From positions 868,001-932,000 of the forward strand of contig NZ_JAULBL010000001.1 of assembly GCF_030512175.1 (NCBI RefSeq): 64,000 bases of DNA. Direction: 5' to 3'. The translations under genes and the position numbers were made by a program. Below, piece after piece: positions 34,399 through 43,293 of this stretch. The stretch is from Paeniglutamicibacter sulfureus (lineage in GTDB: Bacteria; Actinomycetota; Actinomycetes; Actinomycetales; Micrococcaceae). Positions within the stretch are counted from its first letter, which is position 1. Every line of letters starts with the position of its first letter. The notes below the pieces were generated by a model that ran no database searches, was not told the origin of the DNA, and saw nothing but the letters and a program-made list of their open reading frames with translations.

Positions 34399-35067
34399 TC
34401 AGTGGCCGTTGGCCACCGCTATCCCGTGGCGCCCGGCATCCCCGGGCGTATCGATGTCGCTGAAGTCCGCATCCGGGAGCTTCAGGCGTTCCATCTGCAC
34501 TGTAGCAAGCAGACGCATCATTGACGCATTTTCGAGACTTCCGCGGGGTTCGGTGGCCTGGTCGATGGCCTGTCGCAAGGAGGAAGTGAGGATGGCGCAG
34601 GAGAGTGTCTGCAGCACGCCCGAGGCATCCTGGGGTACCCACGCCTCCACCCCTTTGGAGGGCTTCCCTGTGGCCGCCAGCAGGGCGTCCACGACAGGAC
34701 CCGGATCCAGGAAGTCCGAAGCCAGCACCACGGTCAGTTCTGAGGCCTGGTTCTGGCGTTGGGCGCTCTCGTCGTCGGGGCCGTCGTCCAGGGCCGCCCG
34801 TCCGGCGGCGACCGCTGCCGCTGGACCGGAAAAGCTGGGGTATTCGCGGGTGATGACCACGCGCTGGAAATCCGGCGCGGTATCCATGTACCGGGTGACG
34901 GCTTCGGCCAGGGCATGGGTGCCGACCACGGCGATGGCCTGCGCGTCCCGGACGGCGTTCAGGGAATGCTCCAGCAGCGTTTCCCCTCCGTGTTCCAGTA
35001 GGGGCTTGCTGACGCCGCCCAGGCGGGATCCACGGCCACCGGCCACAATAATCGCATCGAATTTCAT
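34399..35067 (-). CDS. MobA-like nucleotidyltransferase (molybdenum cofactor guanylyltransferase type)
   Basis: A 222-aa protein with the nucleotide-binding signature IIVAGGRGSRLGGVSKPLLEHGG at residues 6-28 and VVLASDFLDPGPVVDALL, typical of NTP_transf_3 enzymes. In this cluster it most likely adds GMP to the molybdenum cofactor. It is more divergent than classical MobA, so other nucleotide sugars or CMP transfer are not excluded. The ATG overlaps the HNH gene stop by four bases. Confidence 0.85.
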   Translation of the reverse strand: MKFDAIIVAGGRGSRLGGVSKPLLEHGGETLLEHSLNAVRDAQAIAVVGTHALAEAVTRYMDTAPDFQRVVITREYPSFSGPAAAVAAGRAALDDGPDDESAQRQNQASELTVVLASDFLDPGPVVDALLAATGKPSKGVEAWVPQDASGVLQTLSCAILTSSLRQAIDQATEPRGSLENASMMRLLATVQMERLKLPDADFSDIDTPGDAGRHGIAVANGH

Positions 35068-35561
35068 GCTGCACTCCGTAAGAAGGGACTCCAGGCCTCT
35101 GCGGGGCGCTCAAGCTCGGTGATGAACCACTGGGCGCCACGCGGTCGGCTCGGGGCGAACCGCAGCTTCCAGCCAAGCTGTGCTAGCGTCCGGTCCCCCT
35201 TGGCGCTGTTGCAGCCTTGGCATGCCGCTACTAGATTCTCCCACGAATCCTCCCCGCCGCGGCTGCGCGGCACGATGTGGTCAATCGTGTTGGCGCTGCG
35301 TCCGCAGTATCCGCAGCGGTGCCCGTCGCGGCGCAGCACGCCGCGGCGCGAGACATTGACGGTGTTGCGGTAGGGAAGTCGGATGTACCGATTTAGCAGG
35401 ATCACCGTCGGCCGGGGCATCACCTGGTTGACCCCGACGATCGGGTCTCGGTCGTCATCGGCAAGGACGGTGGCCTTCCCGGTGAGGACAAGGAGAAGTG
35501 CCCGGCGGAAGGTGATGACCGCCAGCGGTTCAAATCCTGCATTCAGTACTAGGGTTCGCAT
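35064..35561 (-). CDS. HNH endonuclease
   Basis: A 165-aa protein starting MRTLVLNAGFEPLAVITFRRAL. The C-terminal HNH core is RDGHRCGYCGRSANTIDHIVPRSRGGEDSWENLVAACQGCNSAKGDRT, with two CxxC zinc pairs and the catalytic DHIVP His. This short form is widespread and single-copy in actinobacteria; its role is unproven. The ATG at 35561 follows AAGGA. It overlaps the MobA-like gene, suggesting co-transcription, perhaps by chance. Confidence 0.93.
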   Translation of the reverse strand: MRTLVLNAGFEPLAVITFRRALLLVLTGKATVLADDDRDPIVGVNQVMPRPTVILLNRYIRLPYRNTVNVSRRGVLRRDGHRCGYCGRSANTIDHIVPRSRGGEDSWENLVAACQGCNSAKGDRTLAQLGWKLRFAPSRPRGAQWFITELERPAEAWSPFLRSAA

Positions 35562-36386
35562 ACGCGCATCCTTAGATCCTGACCCGGCGCAACGCGAGGG
35601 ACCCGTCCACGACGGAAGTCCCTCACGGTGGCGCACACGGCACTCGGCTTTGGCTCCTGTGACCTAGCCTAAGACAAGAAACAGCGGTTTTGCGTGTATT
35701 TGTGGAAAACCAGTTGAAATTGCCACCATAATTTTCCCTGCAGTACACCCCTCGAACACCTGGCGGGCAGGGAACCCGGACTCATTCCTTGGGTCAGCGG
35801 CCCGGAGTATGGCGAACCGTGAATCCCTTGGCGGAATTGGTCGAATGCTCGACTCCGGCTGAACTGGAAATCCAGATTTGCTTCTCATCTGCGCTCATGG
35901 CGACTGCTTTGAACATACCCATGGCCTGAGTGACCTCACTCCAGCTCACCCCCCGTCCGTGCTGGTACACGCGACATTTTTCGCCGGCTACGTGACCTTG
36001 GCCCATTCAACTTTTTTGAGTGGACGAATCATGTATCACCCACTGTCAGCGGAAAGCGGGTTCTTGCCGTGGCAATCTCGGGTGGGCCCGCCCGGATCAC
36101 GGAGAGCGGTCGGAGCGCCACCCGGGGCTTCAGGCTAGGAGGCTCGACCTCCGGCTGCTCACGCTACTCCCCTGCCCCGGCACCAATGAGGGCTGCAGGT
36201 AGAGGTGCTTGCGGGCTTCCTCCCGGACGCGTTGAATCTTGTCATGGTGCTTGCCCTTGGTTGACTTTTCGGCCAGACCTGTGGCCTGATCGTTCACCCG
36301 GCCACCGGCCTGCCTGCACTCGGAGTTCTTTGTTGCTTCCATCATGATCCTGCGGAATTTATCCAAACCCGACCCAGCGTTTCCCG
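35562..36386. other. 825-base stretch with only doubtful short frames
   Basis: Two minus-strand frames are the best candidates but remain weak: 35794-36006 (ending MGMFKAVAMSADEKQIWISSSAGVEHS...) and 36130-36366 (a basic, helical 78-aa frame). Neither matches a family I recognise. The HNH gene promoter should lie in the first 150 bases. Confidence 0.45.
35794..36006 (-). CDS. Doubtful small protein (70 aa frame)
   Basis: The part from an internal ATG at 35922 (MGMFKAVAMSADEKQIWISSSA..., 42 aa) has a natural composition and a GGAG-like site upstream. The longer frame begins at 36006. No relative is recognised and no neighbour suggests a job. Confidence 0.3.
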   Translation of the reverse strand: MGQGHVAGEKCRVYQHGRGVSWSEVTQAMGMFKAVAMSADEKQIWISSSAGVEHSTNSAKGFTVRHTPGR

Positions 36387-37109
36387 CTACGACCGTTCCT
36401 GTCGGGGAGGTCGGTCTCTATCAGGTGTCCCTGGGGACAAATGGACGCGATAGGTCTTGGCTGTTTCCCCGTCCTTGGTTGTATGTGCATGCACGGGTGC
36501 CCATCCGAGCCGTTCGTAGAAGCGCCCGGCTCCGCCCGGACCTGCCTTGGTCACGAGTTCGGCCAACGGTGCCCCCGCGTCCGAAGCCTGGGAGAGGAAA
36601 TGTTTCACCAGCCGTTCGCCCACACCGTGGCCCCGGGATTCCGGGTGCACCACAAGAGCGGTGATGACAGCGACACGAGGCACGGGCACAGGCACACGGA
36701 CGGCCGCAGGAGCCACCTCGGTGACCGGCCGCTTGAGCAGTCGTCTCAGGTAGGACCTGCCGCGGGTGCGCAAGAACCCCAGGAACAGCTTGGGCCGTAT
36801 CACCAGGGCGAGGCCTCCCTGGACGGCCAGCCGCGTCCGGTGCCCTCGGAGCACGTCATCGACGTGACGGAGCTGGTCGCTGGAGCCGAACAGGAAGCCC
36901 AACGGTACCTGGCCGTCCGGGCCCTGGGCTTCGGCGATGAATGCGAACCCGCGCGGTGCGTCGAGGAAGGTCGCATGCCAGTGCCGGACGAACCTGGGAC
37001 CCAGCCGGGGAAACAGCCCGTCGCGGAGGTACCGGCATTGCCAGTGGCCCGTCAGGGAAAGATCGGAGGATGAGGCGCGGCGAATCGTGACGCCTGCAGG
37101 AAGGGGCAT
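36387..37109 (-). CDS. GNAT-family N-acetyltransferase
   Basis: The 240-aa product starts MPLPAGVTIRRASSSDLSLTGHWQCRYL. The acetyl-CoA site is VITALVVHPESRGHGVGERLVKHFL, the Q/RxxGxG/A motif of the fold, and GRFYERLGW forms the last strand. A long Arg-rich insertion (RGRSYLRRLLKRPVTEVAP) sits in the middle. It transfers an acetyl group to an unknown amine. The ATG at 37109 is preferred to 37226, which reaches into the next gene. Confidence 0.85.
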   Translation of the reverse strand: MPLPAGVTIRRASSSDLSLTGHWQCRYLRDGLFPRLGPRFVRHWHATFLDAPRGFAFIAEAQGPDGQVPLGFLFGSSDQLRHVDDVLRGHRTRLAVQGGLALVIRPKLFLGFLRTRGRSYLRRLLKRPVTEVAPAAVRVPVPVPRVAVITALVVHPESRGHGVGERLVKHFLSQASDAGAPLAELVTKAGPGGAGRFYERLGWAPVHAHTTKDGETAKTYRVHLSPGTPDRDRPPRQERS

Positions 37110-37153
37110 TGGCTTGGTGTTCCTCCGGATTTTGGGGCGGTAACCGAACGGGA

Positions 37154-38017
37154 TCACTTGCCGTCCGTGCTGAAGGATTCTCCGCCGTCGACGGAATGCT
37201 CGATGCCGGTGGGCGTGGCAACCCAAATCTGCGGGCGCTCATCCGGGCCAGCGGCGGCAAGGGCCGAGGGCTGGCCGGTGACGGCCCCGGTGGCCCGCCA
37301 GGTCCGGCCCGCGTCCGAGCTGACATGCACTGCCCCGTCCGGTGCCACGCCGATGACCGTTGAAGCGGTGGCAAAGGCTGTCAGCAGCAGGACCGGCCCG
37401 GCCGAGGGTGCCGCCCAGGTTTTCCCGCCGTCGGTGGAACGGTGCACGCCTGCCTCCGTGGTGGCCAGGACGATATCGCCGGTCGGTGTCCCAGACAGGT
37501 GATAGGGCTCGAAGCCTCCGTCGTGGGTGGTCCAGGTTTTCAGGTCCGTGGTGGTCTTCAGGGTTCCGTCAAAACCGATGATCCCGCTGCGGGTGACCGC
37601 CAGGGCGTGGAAATCAGAGACGCCGCCCAGGGAGAGCTGTTGCCAGGTTTCCCCGCCATCCTGGGAGCGGAGCAGTCCTGCGGGTTCGGGCAGGCCGGTG
37701 TCAGGTGCCGGGTGGCCGGAGGCGTAGTAGTGGTCATTGCCGGCGGGTGCGAAGCCCATCAGGTCGATGGCGGGGCCAATCTTCTCCGGGGTTCCGGAGC
37801 CGAGGCCGAAGAGCCCGTCATGGGTGGCCAGCATGACTTTTCCGGTGTCGGAATCGACCGCCATGCCGTGGATGTGGGCGAAGGGTTGGGCCGGTGCGGC
37901 GGCGGGTTGCGGGCCCTGGGGGGATGCGGGGGTGCAGGAAGCCAGAAGCATCACCAAGGCCGCGGCGGCGGCCACACGGGCCGTGGTGTGGGCAGCAAAA
38001 AAGGACGGACGGATCAC
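37154..38017 (-). CDS. F510_1955-type BNR-repeat lipoprotein
   Basis: The 287-aa product has signal peptide VAAAAALVMLLASCTP, whose Cys would be lipidated. The mature part carries sialidase-like Asp-box repeats SQDGGETWQQ, STDGGKTWAA, SSDAGRTWRA and SVDGGESFS, forming a beta-propeller on the outer face of the membrane. Relatives are called glycosylhydrolases, but the BNR fold alone does not prove an enzyme. It follows the DUF305 and DUF6153 genes on the same strand in a copper region. The GTG at 38017 follows GGAG. Confidence 0.85.
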   Translation of the reverse strand: MIRPSFFAAHTTARVAAAAALVMLLASCTPASPQGPQPAAAPAQPFAHIHGMAVDSDTGKVMLATHDGLFGLGSGTPEKIGPAIDLMGFAPAGNDHYYASGHPAPDTGLPEPAGLLRSQDGGETWQQLSLGGVSDFHALAVTRSGIIGFDGTLKTTTDLKTWTTHDGGFEPYHLSGTPTGDIVLATTEAGVHRSTDGGKTWAAPSAGPVLLLTAFATASTVIGVAPDGAVHVSSDAGRTWRATGAVTGQPSALAAAGPDERPQIWVATPTGIEHSVDGGESFSTDGK

Positions 38018-38107
38018 GAGGGAGTCTCCAAGACAGGAACAAGGGGGGCGTTGACGAGGGAGCTGCGGGGCGCATCGTGCGCCCCGCAACCAGATGGCGC
38101 GGTGCCT

Positions 38108-38725
38108 TTAGAGGCCGGCCAGCATTTCCTTCATCGTCTCGATTTCTCCGCCCTGGTCCTGGGCCATTTTTTCAGCCTGGGCGACGGCGTCAGGGTTGGA
38201 CCCGTTGGCGGCTTCTTCCTCGGCCATCGTGACCGCGCCCTCGTGGTGCTTGATCATTTGGGTCAGGAAGAGCCTGGCGGCCTCGGTTCCCTGGGCGGCT
38301 TCCAGGGATGCCATGTCGTCCTCGGTCATCATGCCTTCCATGCCGTGGTCCCCCGACATGGTGGCCGGTTCACCCCAGGCACTGAGCCAGTCGGTCATGG
38401 TCTTGATTTCCGGGCCTTGGGCGGCCTTGATGTCTTCGGCCAGGGCGGTGACCGCCGGGTCGATGCCGTCCTTGGCGAGCATCACCTCGCTCATCTCCAC
38501 GGCTTGCTCGTGGTGCGGGATCATCATCTGGGCAAACATAGCATCGGCGCTGTTGTGGTCTGCCGCCGCGGGGGTTTGGGCGGACGGGGAGGCGGACATG
38601 GTGCCGTGGTCCATGCTCGGAGTGGCGGTCGTGGTGGTGGTGTCCGTTCCGGTCTCGGTGGCGCAGCCGGTCAGTGCCAGGGCGGCTGCAAGAGCGGTCG
38701 CTGAAATAAGGGTCAGGTGTTTCAT
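38108..38725 (-). CDS. DUF305 copper-associated lipoprotein
   Basis: The 205-aa product starts MKHLTLISATALAAALALTGCA, a lipoprotein signal. Two copies of the DUF305 motif follow: FAQMMIPHHEQAVEMSEVM and FLTQMIKHHEGAVTMAEEE, each with a His pair and Met residues able to hold copper or another metal outside the cell. Met/His-rich spacers (MDHGTMSAS, MSGDHGMEGMM) add to this. It sits between DUF6153 and the BNR lipoprotein. Confidence 0.93.
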   Translation of the reverse strand: MKHLTLISATALAAALALTGCATETGTDTTTTTATPSMDHGTMSASPSAQTPAAADHNSADAMFAQMMIPHHEQAVEMSEVMLAKDGIDPAVTALAEDIKAAQGPEIKTMTDWLSAWGEPATMSGDHGMEGMMTEDDMASLEAAQGTEAARLFLTQMIKHHEGAVTMAEEEAANGSNPDAVAQAEKMAQDQGGEIETMKEMLAGL

Positions 38726-38825
38726 GGGAGTTTTCCTTCACAAGTCGTTCGGATGCTGTCAATCGGCCCGCGGGGGTGCGGGCGCGCGAAAACTGGCCCG
38801 CACCAATCTGGCGGGGGCCAAGGTT

Positions 38826-39284
38826 TTACGTGCGGCTGATGGACAGTTCGATCAGTGAAGGAGGGGGTAGGAGGTAATCGGTGGCGCCAGTGACCGGCGG
38901 CGGGCCGCGCAGCCCCAAGTCGCCGGGGAGGACCAGGAGTACCGGAAGGAAAAGCCAGGACAGGCTACCGGCCCCCGGTGCCAGGTCGCAGCCCGCTGCC
39001 TGCGGCATGTCACTGCAGCAGCTAAGGCATGCCGTCTCCGCCCCGGCCGTCGCCGGGGAGGACACCGATGAATCGTGGGTGTGGTCCGCGGGACCGGCAC
39101 GGTGGTGGTCACCACCGGACGCGGGAGCCGCCACAGGGGAACCGGCCATGGATGTTCCGGCGTGGGCGCCGGTGATGGTGTGCATTCCCATCAGGCTCAG
39201 GACGAGCAGGACCAACGTCAGAAGGGTCGGTAACGGGAGGAAGCGAGCAGCGTGACGCCGCCGCAGCGCTGTGCCGATGCGCAT
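38826..39284 (-). CDS. DUF6153-family protein
   Basis: The 152-aa product has an N-terminal hydrophobic helix LPLPTLLTLVLLVLSLMGMH, a His-rich outer segment GGDHHRAGPADHTHDSS, a CLSCCSDM Cys cluster and a second hydrophobic stretch. It ends SLIELSISRT, an ending shared with the second copy at 45185. The His and Cys residues suggest metal binding at the membrane. Its start overlaps the end of the CopB-type gene by 67 bases, so it is likely translated from the same message. Confidence 0.82.
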   Translation of the reverse strand: MRIGTALRRRHAARFLPLPTLLTLVLLVLSLMGMHTITGAHAGTSMAGSPVAAPASGGDHHRAGPADHTHDSSVSSPATAGAETACLSCCSDMPQAAGCDLAPGAGSLSWLFLPVLLVLPGDLGLRGPPPVTGATDYLLPPPSLIELSISRT

Positions 39285-41533
39285 GTCTCCCGCCTTTCGC
39301 TCGATTGTCTTCCCTCCAGCTTACCGGGGTGTTCCGGGGTCCAGTGTCCCGGTTGGGGGATAGTGGTCGGGCTTAGTGGTTGATGGTTAGTGGTCGGGTC
39401 GAGCCTGAGCCGGCGCAGCAGTTGCGCGTTCAGGGCGACCACAATGGTGGAAACGGACATCAGGATCGCGGCCACTGCCGGGGAGATGGCGACCCCGGCA
39501 AAGGCCAAGGCCCCGGCGGCCAGGGGAACGGCAATAATGTTGTAGCCGGTGGCCCAGGCCAGGTTTTGGATCATCTTGCGGTAGCTGGCCCGGGATAGAT
39601 CGACCATGGAGAGCACCGCGCGCGGGTCGTTGCCGGCCAGGACCACCCCGGCCGATTCCACCGCGACGTCAGTGCCGGCGTCGATGGCGATGCCGACCTC
39701 GGCCCGTGCCAGCGCGGGGGAGTCGTTGACCCCGTCGCCGACCATGGCGACCTTCAGTCCTCGGCCCTGGAGCTCGGCGACCTTCTTGTCCTTGTCCTGC
39801 GGCAGGACCTGGGCGAAGACCTCGTCGATGCCCAGCTGTGCGGCCACGGCCTCGGCGACCTGTGCCGCGTCGCCGGTGATCATGGCGACCATGATGCCGC
39901 GGTTCTGCAAGGCACGGATCGCTTGGAGCGATTCCTCGCGCACCTCGTCCTCCAGGGCGAGGGCCCCGATGACCTGTCCGTCCCGGATGACGTGGAGCAC
40001 CGAGGCGCCGCGGCCGGTCCACGGCGCAGTCAGTGATGCCAAGACTGTGGGGATGTCGTAGTGTTCCGCGGCGATCAGGTTCGGCCCGCCGACCGATAGC
40101 TGGCAGCCGTCGACTTCGGCTGTGGCCCCGCGCCCGGTCAGGGACGCGAACCCGGTGGCCTGCGGCACCGCCAGGGCCCCTGCCCGTGCCGCTTCGACGA
40201 TGGCCCGGGCGGAGGGGTGCTCGCTGTCGGCCTCGACGGCGGCGGCCAGCGCCAACACCTCGTTCTCGTCCACGCCGTCGGAGCCGGCGATTCCCGTCAC
40301 GGCGGGCCGGCCCTTGGTCAGGGTGCCGGTCTTGTCAAAGAGCACGACGTCGATGGTGCGCATCCGCTCCAAGGCGATGCGGTTCTTGATCAGGACCCCG
40401 GCGCGGGCCGCCTGTTCGGTGGAGATGGCGATGACCAGCGGAATGGCCAGTCCCAGGGCGTGCGGGCACGCGATGACCAGCACGGTCACGGTGCGTATGA
40501 CCGCTTCGTCGGGGCTGCCCAGCAGCAGCCAGATGATGAAGGTGAGGGCGCCGGCGCCGAGTGCGAAATAGAACAGTAAGGCAGCGGCCCTGTCGGCCAG
40601 GGCCTGGGCCCGGGAGGAGGAGGCCTGGGCTTCGGCGACCAGCCGTTGGATGCCGGCCAGCGCGGTGTCGGCGCCGGTGGCGGTGACCCGCACGCGCAGG
40701 GCGCTGTCGGTGGCCACGGTGCCGGCGATGACGGTGTCCCCGGGGCTCCGGGGTACGGTCTTGGATTCCCCGGTGATCATGGATTCGTCCAGCTCTGCCC
40801 GGCCCTCGGTGATTTCGCCGTCGGCCGGAAGCCGTGCCCCGGAGCGGACCAGCAGGATGTCTCCGGAGGCCAGTTCGGACAGGGCCACCGTTTCGGTGCC
40901 GGTGTCGGTGATGCGTTCGGCCTCGTCCGGCAGCAGTTCGGCCAGGGCATCCAGGGCGCCGCGGGCCGATCCGAGGGCGCGCATTTCGATCCAGTGACCC
41001 AGCAGCATGATGACCACCAGCAGGGACAGTTCCCACCAGAAGTCCAGGTTGAAGCCGCCGATGCCCAGGGTGGTGGTCCAGGAGGCGGCGAAGGCGACGG
41101 TGATGGCCAGGGAGATCAGCAGCATCATTCCCGGCTGCCGGTCCTTCAGTTCGCTGGCCCCTCCCTTGAGGAACGGGGTGCCCCCGTAGAGGAAGATGAT
41201 GGTGCCGAGCACCGGGGGTATCAGGGATGAGCCGGGGAAAACGGGGATGTGGTAGCCCAGCAGATGGCCGACCATGGGACTGAAATAGAGCACGGGGACC
41301 GACAGTGCCAGGCTGAGCCAGAACTTGCTCCTGAACATGGCGGTGCTGTGCCCGGCATGCTGGCCATGGCCGTGGACGACATGATCATCCTCGGTACCGG
41401 GGTGCGCGTGCCCGGCAGGCATAGCTCCGCGCATAACGTGTCCCCCCTCGGGCTGGCCGGAAGCGTGGTGGCCGTCTTCTTGTTGATTGACGGGCAGAGG
41501 TCCGGGGTCCATGTGGTGTGGTCCGCTGTTCAT
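39218..41533 (-). CDS. copB: CopB-type copper-translocating P-type ATPase
   Basis: A 771-aa P1B ATPase. The first 95 residues are His-rich (GHHASG, GHAHPG, HGHGQHAGH) in place of a CxxC domain. The membrane metal site is CPHALGLA, the CPH form of CopB pumps. DKTGTLTKG carries the phosphorylated Asp, followed by TGES and GDGVNDSPAL. It exports copper or silver. The last 50 residues after RRLRLDP look unrelated to the family and overlap DUF6153. The ATG at 41533 follows GAGGAG. A CsoR-type operator lies at 41621. Confidence 0.94.
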   Translation of the reverse strand: MNSGPHHMDPGPLPVNQQEDGHHASGQPEGGHVMRGAMPAGHAHPGTEDDHVVHGHGQHAGHSTAMFRSKFWLSLALSVPVLYFSPMVGHLLGYHIPVFPGSSLIPPVLGTIIFLYGGTPFLKGGASELKDRQPGMMLLISLAITVAFAASWTTTLGIGGFNLDFWWELSLLVVIMLLGHWIEMRALGSARGALDALAELLPDEAERITDTGTETVALSELASGDILLVRSGARLPADGEITEGRAELDESMITGESKTVPRSPGDTVIAGTVATDSALRVRVTATGADTALAGIQRLVAEAQASSSRAQALADRAAALLFYFALGAGALTFIIWLLLGSPDEAVIRTVTVLVIACPHALGLAIPLVIAISTEQAARAGVLIKNRIALERMRTIDVVLFDKTGTLTKGRPAVTGIAGSDGVDENEVLALAAAVEADSEHPSARAIVEAARAGALAVPQATGFASLTGRGATAEVDGCQLSVGGPNLIAAEHYDIPTVLASLTAPWTGRGASVLHVIRDGQVIGALALEDEVREESLQAIRALQNRGIMVAMITGDAAQVAEAVAAQLGIDEVFAQVLPQDKDKKVAELQGRGLKVAMVGDGVNDSPALARAEVGIAIDAGTDVAVESAGVVLAGNDPRAVLSMVDLSRASYRKMIQNLAWATGYNIIAVPLAAGALAFAGVAISPAVAAILMSVSTIVVALNAQLLRRLRLDPTTNHQPLSPTTIPQPGHWTPEHPGKLEGRQSSERRETCASAQRCGGVTLLASSRYRPF

Positions 41534-41620
41534 GATTCTCCTCAATCCCGACGACGCCGCGTCCTGGGATCCGGTAAGGGCAGGCTCCTTTGTGGAGCAC
41601 GAATCCGATACCACCGAAAT

Positions 41621-41639
41621 TATACCCCCCTAGGGTATA
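41621..41639. promoter_or_regulatory. CsoR-type copper operator
   Basis: TATACCC-CCCTA-GGGTATA is an inverted repeat with the TACCCCCCTAGGGTA core typical of CsoR-family copper sensors. It lies 88 bases upstream of copB. No csoR gene is in the window; the sensor must be elsewhere. Confidence 0.7.
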
Positions 41640-41785
41640 TGTCAACAGGGAGGTGGACCGTACCCGGGACAGGCCCGCGCGGGGTCGGTATCCTTGAAGA
41701 TTGTTGGCATCAGCCGTCTCGCCGATACCCGACGCTGGCCGGAATGGGGTGCGGCGACCCGCTAAATGGACGGTTACTGCGCTTC

Positions 41786-42361
41786 CTATCCGCCGGAATG
41801 GTCCTGGATTCCCGCCAGGATAACCACGATGAGGCGGCGCACGGCATCCTCGGAGGGCAATTCGCGGGCGGCGGCGGTTGCATGCAGGCAGTAGCCGGCC
41901 AGTTCCACCGGGGTCAGGTCCTTTCGGAGGGCTCCGGCATTCGCTGCCTCGGTGACCAGGTCCTCGAGGAAGACGATGAGATGTTCCTGCGCCTGCGCGA
42001 CATGGGTTCCTTGGTGGAGCAGGGCCGCCGGCCCCTCGCCGCCGTGCCGGAAGATGATCAGTGCGTAGGCCTCGAGTACGGCACGCAGACGCTCCAAGGG
42101 GCCAATGGCGGAATCCCGGACACCGGCGAGATGGACCAGGTGGTCGTGGACCTGTCGCTGGTGCCAAGAGGTGAGGATGGCTTCGACATCCGGAAAATAC
42201 TTGTACAGGGTGGCCCGCCCGATGCCGGTCCTCTCGGCAATCTTCGACATGGTCACCGACATCAATCCATGGTCGGCCACCAGGGCCGCGGCGGCGTCAA
42301 GGACCGCCCCGCGCACCGCCTGGCGGTGCGCATCGATTGTCTCGCTCCATAACTTAGGCAC
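41786..42361 (-). CDS. TetR-family transcriptional regulator
   Basis: A 191-aa repressor with N-terminal HTH VTMSKIAERTGIGRATLYKYFPDVEAIL. Its helical ligand domain has no recognised effector. It starts with GTG at 42361 and has a weak site, TAGGTGT, upstream. It is divergent from the small membrane protein genes, with the candidate operator at 42410-42420 between them, so it probably controls them and itself. A link to copper is only positional. Confidence 0.92.
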   Translation of the reverse strand: MPKLWSETIDAHRQAVRGAVLDAAAALVADHGLMSVTMSKIAERTGIGRATLYKYFPDVEAILTSWHQRQVHDHLVHLAGVRDSAIGPLERLRAVLEAYALIIFRHGGEGPAALLHQGTHVAQAQEHLIVFLEDLVTEAANAGALRKDLTPVELAGYCLHATAAARELPSEDAVRRLIVVILAGIQDHSGG

Positions 42362-42400
42362 ACACCTAGTATACGGAACGCCGATGTAACAGCGCTTTGT

Positions 42401-42429
42401 TTGTGGCGTGACAATATGTCTCGTAAAAT
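42401..42429 (+). promoter_or_regulatory. Candidate promoter with TetR operator in its spacer
   Basis: TTGTGG (42401-42406), 17 bases, TAAAAT (42424-42429) form a good sigma-70-type promoter facing the 75-aa membrane protein gene. The spacer holds GACA-ATA-TGTC (42410-42420), a small palindrome where a repressor could block polymerase. Confidence 0.5.
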
Positions 42430-42480
42430 AAGGGGTGCTGGTACCTCCGCCGGCTCCCGTACCCCTTCAGGAAGGCCGCC

Positions 42481-42708
42481 ATGGACAGTCCAACCTCCGG
42501 TTCCCACCCCCCGGATACCAGCAGCGGACGGCCGCCACGCGGACCGGCCCCCAAAACGCCCCGCTGGGTCAAGGTGTTTGTGGTCATAGCGCTGGTCCTG
42601 GTGGCGTTCTTGGTCATCGGCCTACTGAGCGGCGGAGAACACGGCCCCGGACGCCATTTCTCCGCAGAGGGCGCTCCTTCCGGAATGGCGGAGGCCGATC
42701 TGCGGTGA
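42481..42708 (+). CDS. Small single-helix membrane protein (75 aa)
   Basis: The product has a Pro/Ser-rich head, GRPPRGPAPKTPRWVKV, one strong helix, FVVIALVLVAFLVIGLLSG, and a short Gly/His-containing tail. The ATG at 42481 follows AGGAAGG. Its stop TGA overlaps the GTG of the next gene. The family is not recognised; linkage suggests it works with the following membrane protein. Confidence 0.72.
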   Translation: MDSPTSGSHPPDTSSGRPPRGPAPKTPRWVKVFVVIALVLVAFLVIGLLSGGEHGPGRHFSAEGAPSGMAEADLR

Positions 42709-43226
42709 TCATGGCACCAAAGTTGCGCAAGGCAGCATTGACGGCACACATCGGCTGTTCTGTGGGTTGGCTCGGTGCGGTCGCCGGATTCCTTGCCCTG
42801 GCAATCGCAGCCGTGACGACCGGGGACCGGCAGGTGGCGCAAGCGGCCTATATTGCAATGGAGCTTATGGGCTGGTCGATCCTGGTCCCGCTGAGTGTTG
42901 CCACGCTGACGACCGGCCTCATCCAGTCTCTGGGCACCGCTTGGGGCCTCATCCGGCACTACTGGATCCTCATGAAACTGCTAATCACCGTGCTGGCGAC
43001 CGCCGTCCTGATGATGTACATGCAGACTTTGCGCCATTTGGCCGACGCCGCAATGGGTACCGCGCCAGCTGCAGGGGAAATCCTTCCCAGCTTTTCCCCG
43101 GTTCTCCATGCCGGCGCCGCGCTGCTGGTGCTTGTGGTGGCACTTGTTCTGTCCGTGTTCAAGCCGCGCGGAATCACCGGGTGGGGACTGTCCCGCAAGC
43201 AGGAGGCGACCGAGTCACCAAGTTGA
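42705..43226 (+). CDS. Integral membrane protein (DUF2269-like topology)
   Basis: A 173-aa protein with four hydrophobic helices: HIGCSVGWLGAVAGFLALAIAAV, YIAMELMGWSILVPLSVATL, ILMKLLITVLATAVLMMYM and AGAALLVLVVALVLSVF. A GTG at 42705 overlaps the previous stop (GTGA) with GGAGG upstream; an ATG at 42711 in the same frame is also possible. A conserved-looking His in the first helix and TGLIQSLGTAWGL recall DUF2269-type proteins, but this is from memory. The function is unknown. Confidence 0.75.
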   Translation: MIMAPKLRKAALTAHIGCSVGWLGAVAGFLALAIAAVTTGDRQVAQAAYIAMELMGWSILVPLSVATLTTGLIQSLGTAWGLIRHYWILMKLLITVLATAVLMMYMQTLRHLADAAMGTAPAAGEILPSFSPVLHAGAALLVLVVALVLSVFKPRGITGWGLSRKQEATESPS

Positions 43227-43293
43227 CCTACCCATTAGCCTTGAGCGGGACGGGGGCGGTCGTGCTGCGGTACCTTGATGCCGTGCCGACGGA

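Noticed and set aside
36130-36366. 78-aa basic helical frame, perhaps a CsbD-like remnant
   Set aside because: The resemblance is too loose and the start context poor, so it was not listed as a gene.
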